Shown piece after piece: positions 48,358 through 57,289 of a DNA stretch of 64,000 nt (position 1 is the stretch's first letter; the number at the start of each line of letters is the position of its first letter). The position numbers and the translations under genes are program-made. The notes under the pieces are model-generated. The model was not told the origin of the DNA, searched no databases, and saw only the letters and a program-made list of their open reading frames with translations. Where the stretch lies: the NCBI GenBank assembly GCA_036504075.1, contig DASXVX010000009.1:1-64000 (forward strand). The letters are read 5' to 3'. Origin of the DNA: DASXVX01 sp036504075 (GTDB taxonomy: Bacteria > Bacillota > Sulfobacillia > Symbiobacteriales > Symbiobacteriaceae).

Positions 48358-49278
48358 GTGCAGGAGATAGATGCAATCGACCTATTCGCCGGGGCGGGCG
48401 GTTTCAGCGAAGGAGCACGGCGGGCGGGGTGCCGCATCCTATGGGCAGCCAATCACTGGCCGGCCGCGGTGGAATGTCATTCGGCCAACCACCCGGACAC
48501 GCAGCACGTAACGCAGGATCTGCACCAGGCGGACTGGACGACGGTCCCCAAGCACGACCTGCTCCTAGCATCTCCCGCCTGCCAAGGGCATTCCCGTGCC
48601 AGAGGCAAGAATCGTCCGCATCACGACGCGGCCCGCAGCACCGCATGGGCGGTCGTCTCCGCTCTGGAGTACCACCGTTCGCCCGTCGCCCTGATTGAGA
48701 ATGTGCCCGAGTACCTGAAGTGGGCTTTGTATCCCGCCTGGGAGATGGCGGTGAGGGCGCTTGGATACTCCGTAGCTCCGCACATCGTTGACGCAGCAGA
48801 CTTTGGGGTGCCTCAGAACCGGGTTCGCATGTTCCTGGTGTTGACCCGCAGCAAACACGCACTCTACCTCGACCTGCCGAAGCCTGGCAAGTACGTCCCG
48901 GCGGCGCAAATCGTGGACTGGAACGCTGGCAACTGGTCACCGATCGACCGGCCTGGGCGGGCGGAGAGCACGCTGGAGCGAATCGCAAACGGGCGCAAGG
49001 AGTACGGAGACCGCTTCACCATCAGCTACTACGGCGGCAGCATGAACGGCCACAGCCTGGACAAGCCTTTCGGGACTATCACCACGCGGGACCGGCACGC
49101 CTTGATTGACGGGTCCAGGATGCGAATGTTGATCATCCCCGAAAGCCAGGCGGCAATGGGATTCAGACCCGACTACTGGCTGCCAGACAGCCACGAACTG
49201 GCCCTGCATCTTTTGGGCAACGCGGTACCGCCCCCGATGGCGACGGGTCTGATCAACGCCTTGAAGGCAGCGGCATAG
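48358..49278 (+). CDS. second DNA (cytosine-5) methyltransferase
   Basis: 306 aa. Motif I LFAGAGGFSEGARRAG, motif IV ASPACQGHS (Ala and His replace the usual Pro and Phe, catalytic Cys kept), motif VI LIENVPEY, motif VIII QNRVRMF, motif X LLGNAVPP. Shorter than usual because its target domain is small. GTG 48358 follows AGGAGG. Confidence 0.9.
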   Translation: MQEIDAIDLFAGAGGFSEGARRAGCRILWAANHWPAAVECHSANHPDTQHVTQDLHQADWTTVPKHDLLLASPACQGHSRARGKNRPHHDAARSTAWAVVSALEYHRSPVALIENVPEYLKWALYPAWEMAVRALGYSVAPHIVDAADFGVPQNRVRMFLVLTRSKHALYLDLPKPGKYVPAAQIVDWNAGNWSPIDRPGRAESTLERIANGRKEYGDRFTISYYGGSMNGHSLDKPFGTITTRDRHALIDGSRMRMLIIPESQAAMGFRPDYWLPDSHELALHLLGNAVPPPMATGLINALKAAA

Positions 49279-49315
49279 CGGCGTCCCCCTGTAAGGGAGG
49301 GGAAGAGAGAATGGG

Positions 49316-49567
49316 GTAAACATCTGGCTGGAGGATGAACAAGCACAAAGGTTTCTCGACCGGCTGGACGAGCATGCCGGTGAGACGACCATCCACGATC
49401 CGGTAAAACACCTGCGGATACGAACGGTCCGCGGCATGGCCGGCTGGTGGGTGAGCGACGGGCGGACGCCGATACCGGCCCCCGACCCTGATGAGGCCGG
49501 GGTGCTGGCGGATCGGTGGACCAGGTTGGGGTTCCAGCCAGTGCCGAGACGGGCACGGAGTGCATAG
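49316..49567 (+). pseudogene. small ORF with start codon out of frame
   Basis: An 83-codon open frame (VNIWLEDEQAQRFLDRLDEH...) has no ATG, GTG or TTG at its head. Upstream, GGGAGGGG and ATG 49311 are well placed, but ATG-GGG-TAA stops at once. One extra G in the GGGG run would join them. This is either a one-base deletion, a sequencing error or an unusual start. Confidence 0.45.
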
Positions 49568-49619
49568 CAGAGAGGGGTCAGGCGTTCTTCGCCCGGCCCT
49601 TCGGCATGAGATGGACAGC

Positions 49620-49694
49620 GTAACGCGTTATGCGACCGTTACGCAGCGTTACGGCACCGTTACTCTGGTGTTACGTAACGCGGACCCGCGTAAC
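49620..49694. repeat. iteron cluster A (GTTAC/GTAAC)
   Basis: Seven exact GTTAC or GTAAC pentamers within 75 bp (49620, 49638, 49648, 49659, 49670, 49675, 49690), many at 10-11-bp spacing and in both orientations, directly upstream of the replication gene. Confidence 0.7.
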
Positions 49695-49719
49695 GCAGGC
49701 GCAAAACGAGGTGAGACTG

Positions 49720-50718
49720 TTGACCAGGATGTCCCGATGGTTTCGCTTCTACGACGACTTCTTCCATCACCCGAAAACCAAGCGGCTCAACGGGCAGCAG
49801 CGTTTGGTTGTTATCGGGGCATGGTCAATTGCCAGTCGCAGCCCGACAAGAGGCGTTTTGCTCCTCAACAAGGATTTGGCGGCCGAACCGATAGACATCG
49901 CAAATGAAATTGAGTTGCCATTGCAAGCGGTGATCGAAGCCCTCGGAACCATGCAGGAACCGGGTCCGGTGACTCGCAGGGGGATGTTCCTGGAGTGGCG
50001 GGAGGACGGCGTTTTGATAGTCCCCAACTGGAACGAACGTCAGTTCGTGGATGTGGACCCAACGAACGCCGAACGCCAGAAACGCTACAGAGATGCGCAT
50101 CCCGAGGCAAAACCGAAACGGCGTAACGCTCCCGTAACGGAGAATAACGCGTTACACCAACCGTTACAGGACCGTTACCGTAACGCACCAGATTACAGAT
50201 TACAGATACCTAAAGACATTGCAGAAGAAGAAGAAGAAGAGGGGGTGCGCGAACGCTTGAAAACTTTGCCGGAGGAACTCCGAGACAACTGGGGTCGGGC
50301 GTATCAGTACCTGTGTGTCAAAGACGCATCGGCCTCGGACACCGATGTGCTCACCAAGTTCCAGAAACAGGCGGGTATCACCGACCAGTTGATCGTGATG
50401 TTTATCGAGCGGGCCATCCAGAAGAAGCGGCGCAACTACCTGACCTGGGTGGCCGAAGTACTGACGGAGTGCGCCGCCAACGAAATCCGCACCCCTGAAG
50501 AATATGCCGCGTTTGAGGCGGAGCGCGATGCGGGAGGGAATGCCGATGCCGGACGAACTGCAAGCGGCCCAGGACCTGCTAATGGAGCGTCGGCGGCAAA
50601 ACGGCCTGACGGAAGCGGGCGAAAGGCCCCAGGAACCCCTGCCCCCAACACTGGGGGAAACCCTCAAAGCAGCGTTCCAAAACCTTCTGTCTACGACTCC
50701 TTGTGCCTCAAAGGATGA
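49720..50718 (+). CDS. phage replication initiator-like protein
   Basis: 332 aa. N-terminal winged-helix-like region WFRFYDDFFHHPKTKRLNGQQRLVVIGAW, as in phage DnaD/replisome organiser proteins, a linker that encodes iterons, a central helical domain (about 195-265) and a low-complexity Gly/Ala/Pro tail. TTG 49720 follows GAGGTGA. The last 173 bases also encode the start of the helicase loader in another frame. Iterons before and inside the gene point to it as the origin-binding protein. Confidence 0.75.
   Translation: MTRMSRWFRFYDDFFHHPKTKRLNGQQRLVVIGAWSIASRSPTRGVLLLNKDLAAEPIDIANEIELPLQAVIEALGTMQEPGPVTRRGMFLEWREDGVLIVPNWNERQFVDVDPTNAERQKRYRDAHPEAKPKRRNAPVTENNALHQPLQDRYRNAPDYRLQIPKDIAEEEEEEGVRERLKTLPEELRDNWGRAYQYLCVKDASASDTDVLTKFQKQAGITDQLIVMFIERAIQKKRRNYLTWVAEVLTECAANEIRTPEEYAAFEAERDAGGNADAGRTASGPGPANGASAAKRPDGSGRKAPGTPAPNTGGNPQSSVPKPSVYDSLCLKG
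50123..50184. repeat. iteron cluster B (GTTAC/GTAAC) inside the initiator gene
   Basis: Six exact copies in 62 bp (50123, 50134, 50151, 50163, 50174, 50180), the same motif as cluster A. As in lambda O, such repeats inside an initiator gene usually mark the origin. Confidence 0.72.
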
Positions 50719-51514
50719 CCTGACGGCGATATGTCCGGAGTGCGGGTCCACTATCCCCCCGGTGGAGTTCGAACTGTTCGACCAACCCCGGCGACTGCCC
50801 GGACACTGCCCGGTGTGCGAACCCAAACGATTGGCCGCCGAAGCAGAGGCCGAACGAATCAAGGACACGCAGAAACGGCAGGAGCCGTATCACAAGCACT
50901 TCGCCTATCGTGATCAGCGGTACGCGGAAACGTCCTTGGACACGTTCGAACAACGGGATGGGTTCGGCCTGTCACTACGGATGGCCAGACGGTTTGCCGA
51001 ACAACTGCCGACCCCCAGCCCTGCCGGTCTGCTAATCCACGGGACGAAAGGCAACGGCAAAACCAGCCTGGTGTACGCACTGGCGGTGAAGGCTGAAGCC
51101 CTGGGAATGACGGTGGCCTGGATTGACGGGCAAAGCTGGCTGCGGGCGATCGGCTCTCTGAAAGACGCCGACGACCGCGAGGAGCAAATCCGACTCGCCT
51201 GCCGGGCGGACATGCTGGTGATTGACGACCTGGGCGCCGACAAAATGACGATGCCGCGGGCCGGCTGGCTCCTGACCATCATCGACGCGTTCTACCGCAA
51301 GAAAAAGCCAATGGCGCTGACCACGAACTTTACCCCCGACAAACTGGTGAAGGCGTTGACACCCGAGAAGGAAAGCCGGGAGGACGCGGACCCCGTGGAG
51401 GGTGAGCGCATCGTAGACCGATTGGCAGAGGCGGCGGTGTTCGTACCCAACACGGCCCCCAGTTACCGCATAGAACTGTCGGCCCGGCGGCTGCAGGAGG
51501 TGCAAGACCTGTGA
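50546..51514 (+). CDS. DnaC/IstB-like helicase loader ATPase
   Basis: 322 aa. An N-terminal zinc module (CPECG...CPVC, about 62-93), then an AAA+ core with Walker A HGTKGNGKTS and Walker B MLVIDDLGADK, sensor 1 in ALTTNFTP. ATG 50546 has GGGAGGG 7 bp upstream; ATGs at 50528 and 50540 are less well placed. Overlap with the initiator gene is 173 bp, unusually long. Loads the host or phage helicase at the origin. Confidence 0.88.
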   Translation: MPDELQAAQDLLMERRRQNGLTEAGERPQEPLPPTLGETLKAAFQNLLSTTPCASKDDLTAICPECGSTIPPVEFELFDQPRRLPGHCPVCEPKRLAAEAEAERIKDTQKRQEPYHKHFAYRDQRYAETSLDTFEQRDGFGLSLRMARRFAEQLPTPSPAGLLIHGTKGNGKTSLVYALAVKAEALGMTVAWIDGQSWLRAIGSLKDADDREEQIRLACRADMLVIDDLGADKMTMPRAGWLLTIIDAFYRKKKPMALTTNFTPDKLVKALTPEKESREDADPVEGERIVDRLAEAAVFVPNTAPSYRIELSARRLQEVQDL

Positions 51515-51729
51515 TCGGTGCAAACGCCCCGGACCGGTGGGACCGGCTGACGAGCGAACACCCCGCGGTTCGGGAGATGGCGGAGCGCATCCTCGAAGTG
51601 GCCGCCGGTCGGCCCGCCATCGACTGGACTCGTGCCGAAGCCCGGGAAATCGAAAGCCTGACCAACTCACTGTTTGCGGCGGCCGACCAGCACGACCCAG
51701 GGGGTGAGGAGCAATGGCCAGCAAGTTAA
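51511..51729 (+). CDS. hypothetical phage protein
   Basis: 72 aa (MIGANAPDRWDRLTSEHPAV...), helical. GTG overlaps the loader stop (GTGA); GGAGGTG upstream. Unknown. Confidence 0.6.
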   Translation: MIGANAPDRWDRLTSEHPAVREMAERILEVAAGRPAIDWTRAEAREIESLTNSLFAAADQHDPGGEEQWPAS

Positions 51730-52049
51730 TTCCCACCGGCTACGCGGTGACCCGATGCATCGGGTATGACACGCAGGGGCGCCCGATTGAGCAACGGCGG
51801 GATTTCACACTCTCACAAATGCTGGAGTGGGTTGACCTGACCAGCGGATGGGAACGGGAAGCGAACCAGGCCAAAGCCCAGAAGCGTGATTATCCCGCAC
51901 CGCCCACAGCGGTCCCCACTTTCGAAGAACGCCCCGATGGCGAGTCGGGCGGAATCGGTCGGCCTAAGCCCAAGGCCAACGTGGTGCCGTTCGCCCGGCG
52001 GTCCATGGCGGCCAGAGACTCCGAGGCACGGAGGAGGGAGCCTGCATGA
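51714..52049 (+). CDS. hypothetical phage protein
   Basis: 111 aa, Pro/Arg-rich C-terminus. Overlaps its neighbours on both sides. No recognised domain. Confidence 0.6.
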   Translation: MASKLIPTGYAVTRCIGYDTQGRPIEQRRDFTLSQMLEWVDLTSGWEREANQAKAQKRDYPAPPTAVPTFEERPDGESGGIGRPKPKANVVPFARRSMAARDSEARRREPA

Positions 52050-52663
52050 GCGAACCTTGGAAATCGCCACCCCAAGCGGTCCTCTGTCAGGTGCTGGCCG
52101 AATGCCCGGACGGACTCGCCGCCACCCTCCTGAACTGCTCCTGGAGTGCCGTTACAACCATGCGGTCGCACCACAACCTGCCGTCGCACTGGACGAACCA
52201 GACCTACCAGGCCACCCATGCGGCGGGCCGTGTACTGCGGGAACGGTGGCGGGCCGGAGTTGAGAAACCCCCCGAGCCTATTGCCATGACGGATCTGAAT
52301 GCTTTGGTGCAGGAGGAACTGGGCCGCCCAAAGGCACGGGCCAACCCCGCACCAACCCGGCGCAAACCGAGCAACCCGCCGAATCCCCTCCGGGTGCTTG
52401 CGGAAGCACAACGGCAAATCGCCGCCGGGCTGGAGCCGACCGACGAGAATATCGCCCAGGCGGGCGGTTGGACGGAGCGGCAGGTGTACAACACCCTTTT
52501 CAGACTGCGGCCTACAGTGCTGCGAAACCACGACAGGGGCACCTACTCGCTCGGAAGGCAGCGCCAGAAAATGGACCCCGCGGTGGTGGCACTCATGGAC
52601 ACGTACCGGACCCGGACGATACTGCATAACGGCCCCTATCGGGAAGAGGAGGCGACACGCTGA
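52046..52663 (+). CDS. hypothetical phage protein, HTH-like
   Basis: 205 aa. Residues about 125-165 (AEAQRQIAAGLEPTDENIAQAGGWTERQVYNTLFRLRP) look like a helix-turn-helix. An N-terminal segment CPDGLAATLLNCSWSAVTTMRSHH may be another. It could be a late regulator. Starts by ATGA overlap. Confidence 0.55.
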   Translation: MSEPWKSPPQAVLCQVLAECPDGLAATLLNCSWSAVTTMRSHHNLPSHWTNQTYQATHAAGRVLRERWRAGVEKPPEPIAMTDLNALVQEELGRPKARANPAPTRRKPSNPPNPLRVLAEAQRQIAAGLEPTDENIAQAGGWTERQVYNTLFRLRPTVLRNHDRGTYSLGRQRQKMDPAVVALMDTYRTRTILHNGPYREEEATR

Positions 52664-53427
52664 TGAATGAGTATCCGTTTGCGATTCAGTCCAGACAATT
52701 CATCCACGCCGCGAAGGACAGCAGCATCACAGACGATTCCTACGAAACAGCATGCGGGAAAGAGCGGTTTGAGGGCCACGTTATTCGCCGGGATGGTTGG
52801 GAAATCGACTGCGCCGAGTGCGTGAAGGCACTGGCCGCGGCGGTCACCGAGGAGCACAAGCCCCTGACTATCAACGGTCTGGTGGAGATGGCCTACGGGA
52901 CGGCAACGGCCGCCGGTTGGCACGACAACGGCGACACACTCATCACATCAGACAACGCATACTTCCTGATTGCGGGGTTGACGGGCGTGAAATTGGCTCT
53001 GTCCGGTGTCCTGGAAGCCATCCGCAAACCGCAGGGCGACAACCTGCCGGTAGCCTTAGAGGCGTTCCGAGAGGCCAGCACTTCCCTTCTCGGTTGGGAT
53101 GGGGCCGGAATCATGCACTCGGCCATGTGTGCGGTGGGCGACGAAATCGACAAGCCTCTGGCAGGCTCCAAGACGCAGATGCTGGCTTGGCTTCACCTCA
53201 TCGATTCGGAGAGCGCAGAGGCCATGGAGGCGGTCTTGGCGGGCGACAAGGAGAACTTCGCCGAGGAGCTGGTGGCCGACATCATGATCCGGGTGGGCGA
53301 TGACATCGGGGCCATCAACGACATGCCAGGCCACTTCCTGGGACCGATCGACCCCGAGGCCGTGATTCGGGCGAAGAACGCCATCAACGAAAAGCGGCCG
53401 ATCCGTCACGGCGGAAAGCGAGCATGA
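52663..53427 (+). CDS. MazG-like pyrophosphohydrolase-domain protein
   Basis: 254 aa. The C-terminal part has EELVADIMIRVGDDIGA and ends with AKNAINEKRPIRHGGKRA, the K-x2-N-x3-RP-x-RHGGK ending typical of phage MazG-like proteins. An N-terminal region with AC...CAEC may bind zinc. MazG-type enzymes hydrolyse nucleotides, and phage versions may tune (p)ppGpp or dNTP pools. Confidence 0.65.
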   Translation: MNEYPFAIQSRQFIHAAKDSSITDDSYETACGKERFEGHVIRRDGWEIDCAECVKALAAAVTEEHKPLTINGLVEMAYGTATAAGWHDNGDTLITSDNAYFLIAGLTGVKLALSGVLEAIRKPQGDNLPVALEAFREASTSLLGWDGAGIMHSAMCAVGDEIDKPLAGSKTQMLAWLHLIDSESAEAMEAVLAGDKENFAEELVADIMIRVGDDIGAINDMPGHFLGPIDPEAVIRAKNAINEKRPIRHGGKRA

Positions 53428-53444
53428 GAGAGGGGTGAGCATCC

Positions 53445-53969
53445 ATGGGAGAGCAACCCGTGATTAAGACGGTGGACGGGGTACGGACCATCTTCGTCCG
53501 CAAGGACGGCTTCGAATGGGGTTACTTCTTCCTCAACCCCAAGGGCCTTTTCGTGGCGCATACCGACTATGGTACGTACGGCTACCATTGGCCGGTGTCG
53601 GAGGGTTGGGACTTCCTGAAGTTCCTCGCCAACGCCAGGGATATGGACTACATCCTCGGCAAAATCAGCCACCGGGACCACCTCGATGTGAAGAAGACCG
53701 AAGCGCGCGTTCAAAAAGCAATCCTGCAAATGCGGCGCGAGAAAGCCGTTACCAAGGACCGGGCCAAGGAACTTTGGGACGACGTGCTATTTACTGACGA
53801 CCTGATGCATTGGGTCATGGAACAGCAAGAGTTCTGTGAGCGAGACGGCTACGAACTGGCCGTCATGGACTTCCCGCCGGACGCCCGGAGTTTCGTCAGG
53901 GAACTGTTCCCCATCTTGCAGGCGCACCTACGAGACGAACTTGCACAGAAGCCGGCGGCTACGGCGTAG
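53445..53969 (+). CDS. conserved phage protein, paralogue A
   Basis: 174 aa. The block GYFFLNPKGLFVAHTDYGTYGYHW...FLKFLANARDMDYILGKI aligns with the protein at 60547 (GYFTIAPALGLLQIHGDFGIYAARW...FKAFLLRISADYLTSCL). Common small phage family of unknown function. GAGGGGTGA precedes the ATG. Confidence 0.65.
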   Translation: MGEQPVIKTVDGVRTIFVRKDGFEWGYFFLNPKGLFVAHTDYGTYGYHWPVSEGWDFLKFLANARDMDYILGKISHRDHLDVKKTEARVQKAILQMRREKAVTKDRAKELWDDVLFTDDLMHWVMEQQEFCERDGYELAVMDFPPDARSFVRELFPILQAHLRDELAQKPAATA

Positions 53970-53987
53970 CGGAAAGGGGTTAGGGCT

Positions 53988-54416
53988 ATGGGAGAGCAGC
54001 AGAAAATCATCGCCGAGGTGAACGCCCGAGGGATGAGACCGGAAGCGTTCGGGTTTGCCCTGCGGCAGTCGGACGACGAATACCCTCTTTACGACCGGCT
54101 CAACGACCGGCAGATGGACGAACAACTCGCCATCATGCGGACATACGACGGACACCGCTTTGAGGCGAAGGTCGAAGGCGATATCACCGACCTTCCTGCC
54201 CTACTCCGCTACAAGGATGTAGCCGCAGAACTGGCGTCCCTGAAGGCACAGATGACAGGGATGGTCTCCCTGGAGACGGTTAGCGCCGTGTTCCGGAGGT
54301 TTTACCCGTATGCCCAGGTCTGGTTCATGCGGGAGTTGCGAACGGAGGCAACCAAGCGGTCTGCCGGTTCAGTCGAACCTGGTCAGACCAAAGCGGAAGG
54401 GGGTGCCAAAGAGTGA
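53988..54416 (+). CDS. hypothetical phage protein
   Basis: 142 aa, mostly helical, opening MGEQQKIIAEVNARG. Unknown; overlaps the next gene by 4 bp. Confidence 0.6.
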   Translation: MGEQQKIIAEVNARGMRPEAFGFALRQSDDEYPLYDRLNDRQMDEQLAIMRTYDGHRFEAKVEGDITDLPALLRYKDVAAELASLKAQMTGMVSLETVSAVFRRFYPYAQVWFMRELRTEATKRSAGSVEPGQTKAEGGAKE

Positions 54417-54706
54417 GCACCAAGCGAAAGCGCAAGGTAGTCGGCAAGGTGGACGGGCGGTACACAGTCGCCATCGTGGAAAGCGAGTTCACCGCCGGTC
54501 GGTGGGGCTACGAAATCGGGCGGTCCGGTGAGATGGGCTGCGGCGTCGGCTACGACAATCCCCAGGCTGCCAGTGAAGCGGCGAAGACGGCGGCGGCTAA
54601 CTTGGAGAATCGCCTTCAGGCGGTGAGAACGGCGGCAACGCAGGCTTTCGCGGCGCAACGGATGGCGGTCGGTACGACGCCCCCAGAAGGGGAGAGGAAG
54701 GAGTAA
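54413..54706 (+). CDS. hypothetical phage protein
   Basis: 97 aa. Basic N-terminus MSTKRKRKVVGKVDG, a beta-rich middle and an Ala-rich helix. GTG start in GTGA overlap. Unknown. Confidence 0.6.
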   Translation: MSTKRKRKVVGKVDGRYTVAIVESEFTAGRWGYEIGRSGEMGCGVGYDNPQAASEAAKTAAANLENRLQAVRTAATQAFAAQRMAVGTTPPEGERKE

Positions 54707-54709
54707 CCC

Positions 54710-55120
54710 ATGCTTAACACAGTGGTCCTGATCGGCCGCTTAACCAAGGACCCGGAACTCAGGTATACGACCAGCGGCAAGGCGGTTGCCACTCTGCGTC
54801 TGGCAGTCGACAGGGGCACCAAGGACCCCCAAGGCAATAACGAGGTGGACTGGATAGATTGCGTGGTCTGGGAAAAGACCGCCGAAACCGCCGCGAACTA
54901 CCTGCAAAAGGGCCGGCTGGTGGCGGTCCAAGGGCGGCTCCAAATCCGCCAGTACGAGACCCGGGAAGGCCAGAAGCGGGAGAAGGCAGAGGTAGTCGCC
55001 TCCACGGTCCGCTTCCTGGACAAGGGCAAGGACGACGGCGAACATGCAAGCGGGCCGAAGACGACGCCCGCCGGGGGCAGCGAACCCAAGTTCACCGACG
55101 ACGATGATGTCCCGTTCTGA
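54710..55120 (+). CDS. ssb: single-stranded DNA-binding protein
   Basis: 136 aa. OB-fold with MLNTVVLIGRLTKDPELRYTTSGKAV, WIDCVVWEKTAETAANYLQKGRLVAVQGRLQ and the acidic tip DDDVPF that recruits partner proteins. Typical length for a phage SSB. Works with the replication and recombination genes upstream. Confidence 0.95.
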   Translation: MLNTVVLIGRLTKDPELRYTTSGKAVATLRLAVDRGTKDPQGNNEVDWIDCVVWEKTAETAANYLQKGRLVAVQGRLQIRQYETREGQKREKAEVVASTVRFLDKGKDDGEHASGPKTTPAGGSEPKFTDDDDVPF

Positions 55121-55140
55121 CGGGCAGGGAGGGCTGAGTA

Positions 55141-55419
55141 ATGGAGTGGCCCAAGTGCCCCGAATGCGGCGGCAGTCTGAACTACGAGCCCAACACCGTG
55201 CAGTGGCCGCCGGGCGCTCCGGTCATCCACGACGCCGACGCCAAGGAGTCCGCCATGCTCATGGTGGTGATGGGCTACACCGAGGACGGGAAGTGTCGGA
55301 CCCGGTACATCAACCGGTACAACGGCAGTATGCGCCTGACGCCAAAGGAATGGCACAACCCCCTCTGTGCCGTACACGACCCGAAGCGGTTCAACATCCC
55401 GTTGCCCCAAAGGAGTTGA
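55141..55419 (+). CDS. zinc-ribbon hypothetical protein
   Basis: 92 aa. MEWPKCPECGGSLNY at the start and NPLCAVHDP at the end could together bind zinc. Unknown function. Confidence 0.6.
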   Translation: MEWPKCPECGGSLNYEPNTVQWPPGAPVIHDADAKESAMLMVVMGYTEDGKCRTRYINRYNGSMRLTPKEWHNPLCAVHDPKRFNIPLPQRS

Positions 55420-55425
55420 GTCCCC

Positions 55426-55704
55426 ATGGAAGACCCCTGGGACGATGACCTGCCAATAGACTACGACTACGGAAGGCCCGAGGGGATACGTAAGGGAGGC
55501 GAACGCAACGGACTACCAGATACTGCAGGGCGACAACATGGACATCATGCCGACGTTACCGCCCGAGTCGTTCGACTCCCTGGTGACGGACCCGCCGGCG
55601 GGGGTCAGCTTCATGGGCAAGGCGTGGGACTCTCACAGCAAGTACGTGCCGAAGTCGGAGAAGGGCCGGGCCGTCCTGGAAAGCCTGCAGGTACTCGCCC
55701 TTGA
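55426..55704 (+). CDS. doubtful ORF overlapping the methyltransferase
   Basis: 92 aa. Starts MEDPWDDDLPIDYDYGRPEG, which looks real and acidic, but from about residue 38 it runs antiparallel in meaning to the methyltransferase frame. It may be a short true gene, or its start may belong to the methyltransferase through a frameshift. Confidence 0.3.
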   Translation: MEDPWDDDLPIDYDYGRPEGIRKGGERNGLPDTAGRQHGHHADVTARVVRLPGDGPAGGGQLHGQGVGLSQQVRAEVGEGPGRPGKPAGTRP

Positions 55705-57265
55705 GCCGTGGGAAGCAGGATTCGTAGCCTTCACAGCGGACTGGGCGACGGAGGCCCTGCGACTCCTGAAGCCCGGCGCTTACGGGGTGGTCTGGGCACT
55801 TCCCCGGACGGCGGACCTGACCGGGCTGGGCCTGCGGGCGGCGGGGTTCGAAATTCGTAATTCAATCCAACACCTTTTTGGTTCGGGTTTCCCGAAAAGC
55901 CTGGATGTGTCAAAAGCCATCGACTTCATGCTCTTCACCGAATGGCTGATGGAGCACAGACCAAAGGCGATACGGTGGGCAAAGCGGCTCTGGACCAGCG
56001 TTCCCAAAGACCGATGGGCCTGGAAGTGGTGCGTGATTGCCACGACCGTCTGGGGGCCACCGGTCGGAAAGCGATTTGTAATCGGCTTCAGAGAACAGCG
56101 CAACCCCTACATAGGCAGCGACGGGCTGCAATTCCAGAGCGCCCCGGACTACGCCGGGCAGCAGGAGGCCATTACAGCGCCCGGCTCACCCGAGGCGGCG
56201 AAGTGGGAAGGGTTCGGCACGGACATCAAGCCATCCCAAGAACAGTGGCTCCTCGTCCGCAAGCCCCCGAGCGAAGACACCGTGGCGGAAAACCTCCTGA
56301 AGCATGGCGTAGGGGCGCTCAACATAGACGGGTGCCGAATCAAGACCCAGCCCGGCGAAAGCCTCGATGGAGGGCGGACAAGCAGTGATTCGGACGGATG
56401 GGATCGACCCTGGAAGCACGACGAGGAAGCGATGGAAGCTGCGAATGAGCGCATCGGGCGTAACGTCGCCAAGGCCGAATCGCTTGGACGGTTTCCTGCG
56501 AATCTGGTACTGACCCACCATGCAGACTGCCGCAGGGCGGGGACGAAGACCGTGAAGGGCGGCAGCGGATGGGCGCAGACCGGCGGTAGCACCTCCAAGG
56601 GCGGGATTCTGAACCCAGACCAACCGATTGGGACCCGCAAGTGGGACGGCGACCGTGCTGACGAGAATGGCATGGAGACGGTCGAAGCCTGGGAATGTGC
56701 TGGAGGATGCCCGGTACTCGAATTGGACCGCCAGAGCGGGCAAAGCGCAAGCCGGAAAGGTCAACCAAGAGCATCGGCGCAACCGGGCAACGGGTATGGC
56801 ATGACCCACACCGGAGCGGAGTACGAGGACCAAGGCGGAGCATCTCGCTTTTTTCCACAGTTCGCATGGGAGCCCGAAGACATTCAGACAGCCATCTTCC
56901 TCTACGCCGCGAAGGCCAGCCGAAGCGAAAGGAACCGAGGCTGCGAAGCCCTGGAGGAAAAGCCGCTGAACTGGTCAAGCGGCGAGGCGAACCCTGGCAC
57001 ATTCCAGGCTGAGGGAACGAAGCGAGCGGCCCGCAACTTCCACCCCACAATCAAATCGGTCGGGCTGATGCGCTGGCTGGTGCGACTGGTGACTCCGCCG
57101 GGCGGCAAACCACTAGACCCCTTCGGCGGATCCGGCACGACTGCAAAAGCCGCCGAAGCGGAAGGGTTCGACTGCACACTGATCGAGCGGGATCCCGACT
57201 ACGTTCGAATCGCAAAGGCACGGGTCGGAGCGGATATCGAGCAACCCAAGTTCAACTTCGGCTAA
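55538..57265 (+). CDS. site-specific DNA methyltransferase (DPPA type)
   Basis: 575 aa. Motif IV TDPPAGVSFMGKAWDSH near the N-terminus and the AdoMet motif DPFGGSGTTAKAAEAEGF with LIERDPDYVRIAKARV at the C-terminus: beta-class amino-methyltransferase order. The conserved lead-in DYQILQGDN lies in frame just before ATG 55538, but no standard start codon covers it, so the true start is uncertain (GGGAGGCG stands before an ACG). A large insert (about 190-450) is probably for target recognition. Confidence 0.82.
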   Translation: MDIMPTLPPESFDSLVTDPPAGVSFMGKAWDSHSKYVPKSEKGRAVLESLQVLALEPWEAGFVAFTADWATEALRLLKPGAYGVVWALPRTADLTGLGLRAAGFEIRNSIQHLFGSGFPKSLDVSKAIDFMLFTEWLMEHRPKAIRWAKRLWTSVPKDRWAWKWCVIATTVWGPPVGKRFVIGFREQRNPYIGSDGLQFQSAPDYAGQQEAITAPGSPEAAKWEGFGTDIKPSQEQWLLVRKPPSEDTVAENLLKHGVGALNIDGCRIKTQPGESLDGGRTSSDSDGWDRPWKHDEEAMEAANERIGRNVAKAESLGRFPANLVLTHHADCRRAGTKTVKGGSGWAQTGGSTSKGGILNPDQPIGTRKWDGDRADENGMETVEAWECAGGCPVLELDRQSGQSASRKGQPRASAQPGNGYGMTHTGAEYEDQGGASRFFPQFAWEPEDIQTAIFLYAAKASRSERNRGCEALEEKPLNWSSGEANPGTFQAEGTKRAARNFHPTIKSVGLMRWLVRLVTPPGGKPLDPFGGSGTTAKAAEAEGFDCTLIERDPDYVRIAKARVGADIEQPKFNFG

Positions 57266-57289
57266 GGGAGAAGGGGAGGGCAGAGGGAG

